A stretch of 64,000 nt of DNA from Aristolochia californica (taxonomy: Eukaryota > Streptophyta > Magnoliopsida > Piperales > Aristolochiaceae): positions 25,246,295 through 25,310,294 of the forward strand of contig JARWKL010000001.1 in NCBI GenBank assembly GCA_029961685.1. Direction: 5' to 3'. Position 1 is the first letter of the stretch. The number at the start of each line of letters is the position of its first letter. The position numbers were made by a program, and so were the translations under genes. Shown here one piece after another: positions 37,591 to 49,617 of this stretch. Below the pieces are notes generated by a model. That model was given only the letters and a program-made list of their open reading frames with translations. It searched no databases and was not told the origin of the DNA.

Positions 37591-39607
37591 AATAACTGAA
37601 AAGAGCTTACAATCCCTAAAAATTACAGACACTCATTGGAATTCTCTCTGTACATTTGTGCATTGTGCATTTGCATATTAGATGTAATGTTTTTTCTTAA
37701 ATCAAAACTTTGAGTTTTCGCTCTCCCTTCTTCCCGTAAACCTAAAAGGCAAAAAGATCACAACAAAATGAAAATTTTAGAGTTAATGTATGGAAAAAAT
37801 TTTAAAAAATAACACATGTAAGTAAAAAAAATTTATTCACAAACCACAAATGAACACAAAAGTTTTGTTGTCAAGGTTTGGGAAACTCCACTAGTTCAAC
37901 CTTAATAGCTTTTGGAGTTTTATAAGAAAGAAAATTCTTCCACACATGCTTTGCAATTGGATATGCATGCTTGAAACATGTTAAAGATGCAAATCACCTA
38001 TGGATCCAAAGCTTTTAAAGGGTATAAAAAATGAACATTAAATTCGCATATGAACGTGCGATGGGATATTTACCAGAGTCAAACAGGCCATTATTATGCC
38101 CATTAAAAAAAAGTTGACCTAACAATCATAGATGATTGTAAAGTGATTTATCTTGCTGAACGGGATATATTACCCTAAGAAATATCTTATGGATTGGGAG
38201 TCAACACTCAGTTAAAAATCCCCTGCCTCCCCTTTTTCCCGACGATAGCAAAACCGGATTTATAAAAACTAAAAAAAGCATACAATCCCAAAAAATTACA
38301 TACACTCTTTGGAATTATCTCTCTCTACATTTTTGGATTGTGCATCTCCATTGTAAATGTACTCTTTTTTCTTAAATAAAAAACTTAGAGTTTTCGCTCT
38401 CTCTTCATCTTATCAACCATAAAGGCAAATAAATCACAACAAAAAGAAAAATTTAGAGTTTATGTATGGAAAAAATTTTTAAAATAACAAATGTAAGTAA
38501 AGAAAATTTATTCACACACCACAAATGAACAAAAAAAATTTGTTGTCCAAGTTTGGGAAATTCCACTAGTTCAACCCTAACAGCTTGGAATTTTATAAGA
38601 AAGAGATTTCTTCCATACATGCTTTAAAAATGGATATACCTGCTTGTAACTTGTTAAAGATGCAAATCCCCTACGGATCCAAACATTTTAAAGAGAACAA
38701 CAAACGCTGGTAAAATTTTCAAGTGACGTGCGGTCGGATATTTACCCGAGTCAAACAAGCCATTATTTTAACCATTTACAAAAAGCTGACCTAACAATAA
38801 TAAATTATTGTAAAGTGATTTATCATGTGTACAGGGCTATATTACCCTAAAAAATTGCTTATGGATTGGCAGTGAAGACTCAGTTAAAAATCCCTCGTCT
38901 CCGCCTTTTCTAGACGATTGCAGAACCTGATATATAAAAACTAAAAAGAGCTTACAATCCCTAAAAATTACAGACACTCAATGGAATTATCTCTCTCTAC
39001 ATTTGTGCAATGTGCATTTCCATTTGAAATGTAATCTTTTTTCTTAAATCAGAATTTTGAGTTTTCACTCTCCCTTCTTCCCGTAAACCTAAAAGGCAAA
39101 AAGATCACAACAAAATGATAATTTTTGAGTTCATGTATGGAAAAAATTTAAAACAATAACAAATGTAAGAAAAAAAATTTATTCACACACCACAAATGAA
39201 CGCAAAAGTTTTGTTGTCAAGGTTTGGGAAATTCCACTAGTTCAACCTTAATAGCTTGGAGTTTTATAAGAAAGAGATTTCTTCCACACATGTTTTAAAA
39301 ATGGATATGCAAGCTTGAAACAAGTTAAAGATCCAAATCACCTATGGATCCAAACCTTTTAAAGAGAAGAACAAACGCTCATTAAATTCTCAAGCGAACG
39401 TGCAGTGGGATACTTACCCGAGTCAAACAAGCCATTATTTTGCCCATTTACAAAAGGTTGACCTAACAATCATAGATGATTGTAATGTGATTTATCTCGC
39501 TTAACGGGCTATATTACCCTAAGAAATGGCTTATGGATTGGGAGTCAACACTCAGTTAAAAATCCCCCGTCACCCCCTTTTCCCGACGATCGCAAAACCT
39601 GATATAT
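37591..39607 (-). repeat. Reverse-arm 3-unit block, copy 1 (N5-N7)
   Basis: First of three copies of a trimer of about 2.0 kb. Markers: N5 has 'caaggtttgggaaactcc', 'gcttttaaag' and 'ccagagtcaaacaggcc'. N6 has 'gcttgtaacttg' and 'aacgctgg'. N7 has 'cttgaaacaagttaaagatcc'. The next copy, N8-N10, follows directly. Confidence 0.82.
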
Positions 39608-41580
39608 AAAAACTAAAAACAGCTTACAATCCCTAAAAATTACATACACTCCTTGGAATTATCTCTCTCTACATTTCTGGATTGTGCATTTCTATTTTAG
39701 ATGTACTCTATTTTCTTAAATCAAAACTTTGAGTTTTCGCTCTCCCTTCTTCCCGTAAACCTAAAGGGCAAAAAGATCACAACAAAATGAAAATTTTAGA
39801 GTTAATGTATGGAAAAAATTTAAAACAATAACAAATGTAAGTGAAAAAAATTTATTCACAAACCACAAATAAACACAAAAGTTTTGTTGTCAAGGTTTGG
39901 GAAACTCCACTAGTTCAACCTTAATAGCTTGGAGTTTTATAAGAAAGAAAATTCTTCCACACATGCTTTGAAAATGGATATGCATGCTTGAAACATGTTA
40001 AAGATGAAAATCACCTATGGATCCAAAGCTTTTAAAGAGTATAAAAAATGCTCATTAAATTTGCAAGTGAACGTGCGGTAGGATATTTACCAGAGTCAAA
40101 CAGGCCATTATTATACCCATTAACAAAAAGTTGACCTAACAATCATAAATGATTGTAAAGTGATTTATTTTGCTGAACGGGATATATGACCCTAAGAAAT
40201 ATCATATGGATTGGGAGTCAACACTCAGTTAAAAATCCCCTGCCTCCCCTTTTTCCCGACGAAAGCAAAACCTGATTTATAAAAACTAAAAACAGCCTAC
40301 AATCCCAAAAAATTACATACACTCTTTGGAATTATCTCTCTCTACATTTTTGGATTGTGCATTTCCATTTAAGATGTACTCTTTTTTCTTAAATAAAAAA
40401 CTTTGAGTTTGCGCTCTCTCTTCATCTCATAAACCATAAAGGCAAATAAATCACAACAAAATGAAAAATTTAGAGTTTATGTATGGAAAAAAATTTTAAA
40501 AATAACAAATGTATGTAAAGAAAATTTATTCACACACCACAAATGAACAAAAAAATTTTGTTGTCCAAGTTTGGGAAATTCCACTAGTTCAACCCTAACA
40601 GCTCAGAATTTTATAAGAAAGAGATTTCTTCCATACATGCTTATAAAATGGATATACCTGCTTGTAACTTGTTAAAGATGCAAATCACCTACGGATCCAA
40701 ACCTTTCAAAGAGAATAACAAACGATGGTTAAATTCTCAAGTGAACGTGCGGTGGGATATTTACCTCAGTCAAACAAGCCATTATTTTACCCATTTACAA
40801 AAAGCTGACCTAACACTCATAGATTATTGTAAAGTGATTTATCATGTAAGGGCTATATTACCCTAAAAAATTTCTTATGGATTGGGAGTGAACACTAAGT
40901 TAAAAATCCCTCGTCTCCCCCTTTTCTAGATGATTGCACAACCTGATATAAAAACTAAAAAGAGCTTACAATCCCAAAAAATTACAGACACAATGGAATT
41001 ATCTCTCTCTACATTTGTGCAATGTGCATTTCAATTTTAGATGTAATCTTTTTTCTTAAATCAGAACTTTGAGTTTTCACTCTCCCTTCTTGCCGTAAAC
41101 CTAAAAGGCAAAAAGATCACAACAAAATGATACTTTTTGAGTTCATGTATGGAAAAAATTTAAAACAATAACAAATGTAAGAAAAAAAAATTTATTAACA
41201 CACCACAAATGAACGCAAAAGTTTTGTGGTCAAGGTTTGGGAAATTCCACTGGTTCAACCTTAATAGCTTGGAGTTTTATAAGAAAGAGATTTCTTCCAC
41301 ACATGCTTTAAAAATGGATATGCAAGCTTGATACAAGTTAAAGATCCAAATCACCTATGGATCCAAGTGAACATGCGGTGGGATACTTACCTGAGTCAAA
41401 CAAGCCATTATTTTGCCCATTTACAAAAGGTTGACCTAATAATCGTAGATGATTGTAATGTGATTTATCTTGCTTAACGGGCTATATTACCCTAAGAAAT
41501 GGCTTATGGATTGGGAGTCAACACTCAGTTAAAAATCCCCTGTCTCCCCCTTTTCCCAACGATCGCAAAACCTGATATAT
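39608..41580 (-). repeat. Reverse-arm 3-unit block, copy 2 (N8-N10)
   Basis: Directly adjacent to copy 1 and shares its markers in the same order. Its third unit, N10, has lost 40 bp. The left half of the following unit, N11, shows that the block probably extends into the next unit: 'aatggcaaattgatc' is also found in N22 after copy 3. Confidence 0.82.
40949..41580 (-). repeat. Shortened monomer N10 (632 bp)
   Basis: Exactly 40 bp fewer than its sister unit N7. 'ggatccaa' joins 'gtgaacatgcgg' near 41368, with 'caa' as microhomology. The loss takes out the 'ttttaaagagaata' region together with the 8-bp insertion site. Confidence 0.88.
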
Positions 41581-42232
41581 AAAAACTAAAAACAACTTAC
41601 AATCCCTAAAATTTACATACACTCCTTGGAAATATCTCTATCTACATTTCTGGATTGTGCATTTCTATCTTAGATGTACTCTATTTTCTTAAATAAAAAC
41701 TCTGAGTGTTCGCTCTCTCTTCATCCCGTAAACAAAAATGGCAAATTGATCACAACAAAATGAAAATTTTAGAGTTTATGTATGGAAAAAATTTAAAACA
41801 ATAACAAATGTACGTAAATAAAATTTATTCACACACCACAAATGAACACAAAAGTTTTGTATTCCAAGTTTGGGAAATTCCACTAGTTCAAGGCTAACTT
41901 CTTGGAATTTTATAAGAAAGAGATTTCTTGCACACATGCTTGTAACATGTTAAAGATGCAAATCACCTATGGATCCAAACCTTTTAAAGAGAATAACAAA
42001 CTCTCAGTAAATTCTCAAGTGAACGTACGGTGGCATATTTACCCGAGTCAAACAAGCCATTATTTTGCCCATTTAAAAAAAGTTGACCTAACATTCATAG
42101 ATGATTGTAATGTCATTTATCTTGCTTAACGGGCTATATTACCCTAAGAAATGGCTTATGGATTGGGTGTCAATACTCAGTTAAAAATGCCCCGTTTCCC
42201 CCTTTTCCCAAAGATAGCAAAACCTGGTATAT
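41581..42232 (-). repeat. Monomer N11 (652 bp) with 21-bp slippage deletion
   Basis: 'cacacatgcttgtaac' at 41931-41946 replaces the usual form, in which two 'catgctt' copies enclose 'taaaaatggatatg'. One 7-bp repeat plus the intervening 14 bp is gone, exactly 21 bp. The same deletion with linked private variants ('ttcttgcacacatg', 'ttcaaggctaac'/'ttcaagcctaac') marks N40 and, in part, N30. Confidence 0.9.
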
Positions 42233-45200
42233 AAAAACTAAAAAGAGCATACAATCCCTAAAAGTTACAGACACTCTTTGGAATTATCTCTCTCTATATT
42301 TTTGGATTGTGCATTTCTATTTTAGATGTACTCTATTTTCATAAATCAAAATTTTGAGTTTTCGCTCTCCCTTCATCCCGTTAACCAAAAAGGCAAATAG
42401 ATCACAACAAAATGAAAATTTTAGAGTTTATGTATGGAAAAAAATTAAAACAATAACAAATGTAAGTAAAGAAAATTTATTCACACACCACAAATGAACA
42501 CAAAAGTTTTGTTGACCAAGTTTGGGAAATGCCACAAGTTCAACCCTAACAACATGGAATTTTTTAAGAAAAAAATTCTTCCACACATGCTTTAGAATGG
42601 ACATGCATGCTTGTAACATGTTAAAGATGCAAATCATCTACGGATCCAAACCTTTTAAAGAGATTAACAAACGCTCAATAAATTCTCAAGTGAACGTGCG
42701 GTGGGATATTTACCCGAGTCAAACAAGCCATTATTTTGCCCTTTTACAAAATGCTGACCTAACAATCATAGATGATTGTAAATTGATTTATCGTACGTAA
42801 TGGGCTATAGTACCCAAAGAAATGGCATACGGATTGGGAGTCAATACTCAGTTAAAAATTCCCTGGCTCCCCATTCTCTCGACGATTGCAAAACCTGATA
42901 TATAAAAACTAAAAAGAGCTTACAATCCCTAAAACATACAAACACTCTTTGGAATTATCTCTCTCTACATTTGTGCATTGTTCATTTCCATTTTAGATGT
43001 ACTCTTTTTTCTTAAATCAAAACTTTGAGTTTTCGCTCTCCCTTCATCCTGTAAACCAAAAAGACAAATAGATCACAACAAAATGAAATTTTTAGAGTTT
43101 ATGAGTGGAAAAAATTTAAACAATAACAAATGTAAGTAAGGAAAATTTATTCACACACCACAAATGAACACAAAAGTTTTGTGGTTCAAGTTTGGGAAAT
43201 TCCACTAGTTCAACCCTAATAGCTTGGAATTTTGTAAGAAAGAGATTTCTTCCACTTATGCTTTAAAAATCGATATGCCTTCTTGAAACATGTTAAAGAT
43301 GCAAATCACATATGGATCCAAACCTTTTAAAGAGAATAACAAACGCTCATTAAATTCTAAAGTGAACGTGCGGTGAGATATTTACCTGAGTCAAACAAGC
43401 CATTATTTTGCCCATTTAGAAAAAGCTGACCTAACAATCATAGATGATTGTAAAGTGATTTATCATGCGTAACATGATATAGTACCCTAAGAAATAGCTT
43501 ACGGATTGGCAGTCAACACTCAATTAAAAATCCCCCGCCTTCCCCTTTTCCCAACCATTGCAAAACTTTATATATAAAAACTGAGAAGAGCTTACAATCC
43601 TTAAAAATTACAGACACTCTTTGGAAATATCTCTCTCTATATTTGTGCATTGTGCATTTCCATTTTAGACGTACTCTATTTTCTTCTATCAAAACATTGA
43701 GTTTTCATTGTCCCTTTATCCCGTAAACCAAAAAGGCAAATAGATCACAACAAAATGAAACTTTTAGAGTTTATGTATGGAAAAAATTTAAAATGATAAC
43801 AAATGTAAGTAAAGAAAATTTATTCACACATCACAATTGAACACAAAAGTTTTGTTGTCCATGTTTGGGAAATTCCACTAGTTCAATCTTTACAGCTTGG
43901 AATTTTATAAGAAAGAGATTTCTTACACACATGCATTAAAAATGCATATGCATGCTTGAAACTTGATAAATTTGCAAATCACCTATGGATCCAAACCTTT
44001 TAAAGAGAATAACAAACGCTCGTTAAATTCTCAATTGAACGTGCCGCGGGAGATTTACCCAATTCACACAAGCCATTATTTTGCCCAATTACAAAAAGCT
44101 AACCTAACAATCATAGATTATTGTAAAGTGATTTATCATGCGTAATGGGCTATATTACCCTAAAAATTTGCTTATGGATTGGGAGTCAACACTCAGTTAA
44201 AAATCCCCCGTCTCCCCCTTTCCCCGACGATTGCAAAACCTGATATATAAAAACTAAAAAGAGCTTACAATCCCTAAAAATTACATACACACTTTGGAAT
44301 TATCACTCTCTACATTTGTGCAATGTCCATTTCCATTTAAGATGTAATCTTTTTTCTTAAAAAGGAACTTTGGGTTTTCGCTCTGCCTTCTTCCCTTAAA
44401 CCTTAAAGGCAAAAAGATAAAAAAAATGAAAATTTTAGAGTTAATGTATGGAAAAATTTTAAAACAAAAAAAAATATAATAAAAAAAATTTATTCACACA
44501 CCACAATTGAACACAAAAGTTTTGTTGTCAAGGTTTGGGAAATTCCACTAGTTCAACCTTAACAGCTTGGCATTTTAGAAGAAAGAGAATTCTTCCACAC
44601 ATGCTTTTAAATTTGATATGCATGATAGAAACATGTTAAAGATGCAAATCACCTATGGATCCAAAACTTTTAAAGAGAATAACAAACGCATATTAAATTC
44701 TCAAGTGAACGTGCAGTGGAATATTTACCCGAGTCAAACAAGCCGTTATTTTGCCCATTTACAAAAAGTTGACCTAACAGTCATAGATGATTGTAATGTG
44801 ATTTATCTTGCTTAATGGGCTATATTACCCTAAGAAATGGCTAATGGATTGGGAGTCAACACTCAGTTAAAAATCCCATGTCTCCCCCTTTTCTTGACTT
44901 TTGCAAAACCTGATATATAAAAACAAAAAAGAGCTTAAAATCCCTAAAAATTACATACACACTTTGGAATTATCTCTCTCTACATTTGTGGATTGTGCAT
45001 TTCCATTTTTAATGTACTATACTTTCTTAAATCAAAACATTGAGTTTTCGCTCTCCATTTATCCTGTAAACCAAAAAGGCAAATAGATCACAATAAAATG
45101 AAAATTTTAGAGTTAATATATGGAAAAAATTCTAAACAATAACAAATGAAAGTAAATGAAATTTATTCATACCACAAATGAACAGAAAGTTTTGTTGTCC

Positions 45201-46263
45201 AAGTTTGAGAAATTCCACTATTTCAACCCAAATAGCTTGGAATTTTATAAGAAAGATATTTTTTCAACACATGCTTTAAAAATGGATATGCATGCTTGTA
45301 ACATGTTAAAGATGCAAATCACTTATGGATCCAAACCTTTTATAGAGAATAACAAACGGTCATTAAATTCTCAAGTGAACTTGCTGTGAAATATTTACCC
45401 GAGTAAAACAAGCCATTATTTTGCCCATTTACAAAAAGTTGACATAACAATCATAGATGATTGCAATGTGATTTATCTTGATTAACGGGCTATATTACCC
45501 TAAGAAATGGCTTGTGGATTGGGAGTCAACACTCAGTTAAATTTCCCTCGTATCCCCTTTTCCCGAAGATTGCAAAACCTGATATATAAAAACTAAAAAG
45601 AGCTTACCATCCCAAAAAATTACATACACTCTTTGGAATTATCTCTCTCTACATTTGTGCATTGTGCATTTCCATTTTAGATGTACTCTTTTTTCTTAAA
45701 TCAACACTTTGAGTTTTCGCTTTTCCTTCATCCCGTAACCCAAAAAGGCAAATAGATCACAACAAAATGAAAATTTTAGAGTTGATGAATGGAAAAAAAT
45801 TTAAAACAATAACAAATGAAAGTAAGGAAAATTTATTCATAGACCAAAAATGAACACAAAATTTTTGTGGGTTAAGTTTGGGAAATTCCACTAGTTCAAC
45901 CCTAACTGCTTGGAATTTTATAAGAAAGAGATTTCTTCCACTTATGCTTTAAAAATGGATATGCATTCTTGAAACATGTTAAAGATGCAAATCACATATG
46001 GATCCAAACCGTTTAAAGAGAATAACAAACGCTCATTAAATTCTGTAGTGAACGTGCGGTGAGATATTTACTTGAGTCAAACAAGCCATTATTCTGCCCA
46101 TTTACAAAAAGCTGACCTAACAATCATAGAAGATTGTAAAGTGATTTATCGTGGGTAACGAGCGATAGTACCCTAAGAAATAGTTTACGGATTGTGAGTC
46201 AACACTCAGTTAAAAATAGCCTGCCTCCCCCTTTTCCCGACGTGATGTAAACCTTCTATATAA
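41581..46263 (-). repeat. Reverse-arm higher-order block A (N11-N17)
   Basis: N11-N16 match N30-N35 unit by unit at an offset of 12742-12746 bp. N11-N15 also match N40-N44. Marker variants are the 21-bp deletion in N11, 'gccacaagttc' and 'gtacccaaagaaatgg' in N12, and 'tatgagtgg' with 'aaaatcgatatgcc' in N13. N14 has 'gtgccgcgggagattt' and N15 has 'cttggcatttt'. N17 fuses an N36-like start to an N37-like continuation. Confidence 0.85.
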
Positions 46264-46933
46264 AAACTGAAAAGAGCTTACAATCCCTAAAAATTATAGA
46301 CACTCTTTGGAATTATCTCTCTCTACATTTGTGCATTATGCATTTCCATTTTAGACGTATTATTTTTCTTAAATCAAAACTTTGAGTTTTCGCTCTCCCT
46401 TTGTCCCGTAAACCAGAAAGGCAAATACAACACAACAAAGTCAATATTTTAGATTTTATGTATGGAAAAAATTTAAAACAATAAAAAATGTAAGTAAAGA
46501 AAATTTATTCACACACCACAATTGAACACAAAAGTTTTGTTCTCCAACTTTGAGATATTCCACTCGTTCAACCCTAACAGCTTGGAATTTTATAAGAATG
46601 AGATTTCTTCCACACATGCTTTAAAAATGCATATGGATGCTTGAAACATGTTAAATATGCAAATCACCTATGGATCCAAACCTTTTAAAGAGAATAACAA
46701 ACACTGGTTAAATTCTCTAGTGAACGTGCGGTGGGATATTTACCCCAGCCAAACAAGCCATTATTGTTCCCATTTACAAAAAGCTGACCTAAAAATCATA
46801 GATTATTGCAAAGTAATTTATCATGCGTAACTGGTTATATTATCCTAAAAAATTGCTTATGGATTGGGTGTCAACAGTCAGTTAAAAACCCCCCGTCTCC
46901 CCCTTTTCCCGACGATCGCAAAACCTGATATAT

Positions 46934-48944
46934 AAAAACTAAAAACAGCTTACAATCCCTAAAAATTACATACACTCCTTGGAATTACCTCTCTCTACAT
47001 TTGTGGATTGTGCATTTCTATTTTAGATGTACTCTATTTTCTTAAATCAAAACTTTGAGTTTTCGCTCTCCCTTCTTCCTGTAAACCTAAAAGGCAAAAA
47101 GATCACAACAAAATGAAAATTTTAGAGTTAATGTGTGGAAAAAATTTAAAACAATAACAAATGTAAGTAAAAAAAATTTATTCACAAACCACAAATGAAC
47201 ACAAAAGTTTTGTTGTCAAGGTTTGGGAAACTCCAATAGTTCAACCTTAATAGCTTGGAGTTTTATAAGAAAGAAAATTCTTCCACACATGCTTTATAAA
47301 TGGATATGCATGCTTGAAACATGTTAAAGATGCAAATCACCTATGGATCCAAAGCTTTTAAAGAGTATAAAAAATGCTCATTAAATTCGCAAGTGAACAT
47401 GCGGTGGGATATTTACTAGAGTCAAACAGGCCATTATTATGCCCATTAACAAAAAGTTGACCTAAAAATCATAGATGATTGTAAAGTGATTTATCTTGCT
47501 GAACGGGATATATTACCCTAAGAAATATCTTATGGATTGGGAGTCAACACTCAGTTAAAAATCCCCTGCCTCCCCTTTTTCCCGACGAAAGCAAAACATG
47601 ATTTATAAAAACTAAAACAGCTTACAATTCCAAAAAATTACATACACTCTTTGGAATTATCTCTCTCTACATTTTTGGATTGTGCATTTCCATTTAAGAT
47701 GTACTCTTTTTTCTTAATTAAAAAAATTTGAGTTTTCGCTCTCTTCATCTCATAAACCATAAAGGCAAATAAATCACAACAACATGAAAAATTTAGAGTT
47801 AATGTATGGAAAAAATTTTAAAAATAACAAATGTAAGTACAGAAAATTTATTCACACACCACAAATGAACAAAAAAAATTTGTTGTCCAAGTTTGGGAAA
47901 TTCCACTAGTTCAACCCTAACAGCTTAGAATTTTATAAGAAAGAGATTTCTTCCATACATGCTTTAAAAATGGATATACCTGCTTGTAACTTGTTAAAGA
48001 TGGAAATCACCTACGATACAAACCTTTCAAAGAGAATAACAAACGCTGGTTAAATTCTCAAGTGACCGTGCGGTGGGATATTTACCTGAGTCAAACAAGC
48101 CATTATTTTACCCATTTAAAAAAGCTGACCTAACAATCATAGATTATTGTAAAGTGATTTATCATGTGTAAAGGGCTATATTACCCTAAAAAATTTGCTT
48201 ATGGATTGGGAGTGAACACTCAGTTAAAAATCCCTCATCTCCCCCTTTTCTAGACGATTGCACAACCTGATATATAAAAACTGAAAAGAGCTTACAATCC
48301 CTAAAAATTACAGACACTCAATGGAATTATCTCTCTCTACATTTGTGCAATGTGCATTTCCATTTTAGATGTAATCTTTTTTCTTAAATCAGAACTTTGA
48401 GTCTTCACTCTCCCTTCTTCCCGTAAACCTAAAAGGCAAAAAGATCACAACAAAATGATAATTTTTGAGTTCATGTATGGAAAAAATTTAAAACAATAAC
48501 AAATGTAAGAAAAAAAAATTATTCACACACCACATATGAACGCAAAAGTTTTTTTGGAAAGGTTTGGGAAATTCCACTAGTTCAACCTTAATAGCTTGGA
48601 GTTTTATAAGAAAGAGATTTCTTCCACACATGCTTTAAAAATGGATATGCAAGCTTGAAACAAGTTAAAGATCCAAATCACCTATGGATCCAAACCTTTT
48701 AAAGAGAATAACAAAAGCTCATTAAATTCTCAAGTGAACGTGCGGTGGGATACTTACCCGAGTCAAACAAGCCATTATTTTGCCCATTTACAAAAGGTTG
48801 ACCTAACAATCATAGATGATTGTAATGTGATTTATCTTGCTTAACGGGCTATATTACCCTAAGAAATGGCTGGATTGGGAGTCAACACTCTGTTAAAAAT
48901 CCCCTGTCTCCCCCTTTTCCCGACGATCGCAAAACCTGATATAT
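46934..48944 (-). repeat. Reverse-arm 3-unit block, copy 3 (N19-N21)
   Basis: Matches N8-N10 at an offset of 7326 bp, with the same three marker types in order. Its third unit, N21, is full length, so the N10 deletion arose after the copies separated. N22 follows and begins like N11. Confidence 0.82.
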
Positions 48945-49617
48945 AAAAACTAAAAACAACTTACAATCCCTAAAAATTACATACACTCCTTGTAATTATA
49001 TCTATCTACATTTCTGGATTGATCATTTCTATTTTAGATGTACTTTATTTTCTTAAATAAAAACTCTGAGTTTTCGCTCTCCCTTCATCCCGTAAACAAA
49101 AATGGCAAATTGATCACAACAAAATGAAAATTTTAGAGTTTATGTATGGAAAAAATTTAAAACAATAAAAAATGTAATTAAATAAAATTTATTCACACAC
49201 CACAAATGAACACAATAGTTTTGTTGTCCAAGTTTGGGAAATTCCAGAAGTTCAACCCTAACAGCTTGGAATTTTATCAGAAAGAGATTTCTTCCGCTTA
49301 TGCTTTAAAAATGGATATGCATTCTTGAAACATGTTAAAGATGCAAATCACATATGGATCCAAACCTTTTAAAGAGAATAACAAACGCGGAGTAAATTTT
49401 CAAGTGAACGTGCGGTGAGATATTTACCTGAGTAAAACAAACCATTATTTTTCCCATTTACAAAAAGCTGACATAACAATCATAGATGATTGTAAAGTGA
49501 TTTATCGTGTGTAACGGGCAATAGTACCCTAAGAAATAGCTTATGGATTGGGAGTCAACACTCAGTTAAAAATCCCCCGCCTCCCTCTTTTCCCGACGAT
49601 GGCAAAACCTTAGATAT
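48945..49617 (-). repeat. Chimeric monomer N22
   Basis: Left part (to about 49200) resembles N11: 'aaactctgagttttcg', 'aatggcaaattgatc', 'aaataaaatttattc'. From about 49250 it resembles N17: 'cttatgctttaaaaatgg', 'gcattcttgaaacatg', 'cacatatggatcc', 'gtgagatattta'. The next unit, N23, continues like N18. This is the signature of an out-of-register exchange between two block types within one monomer. Confidence 0.75.
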
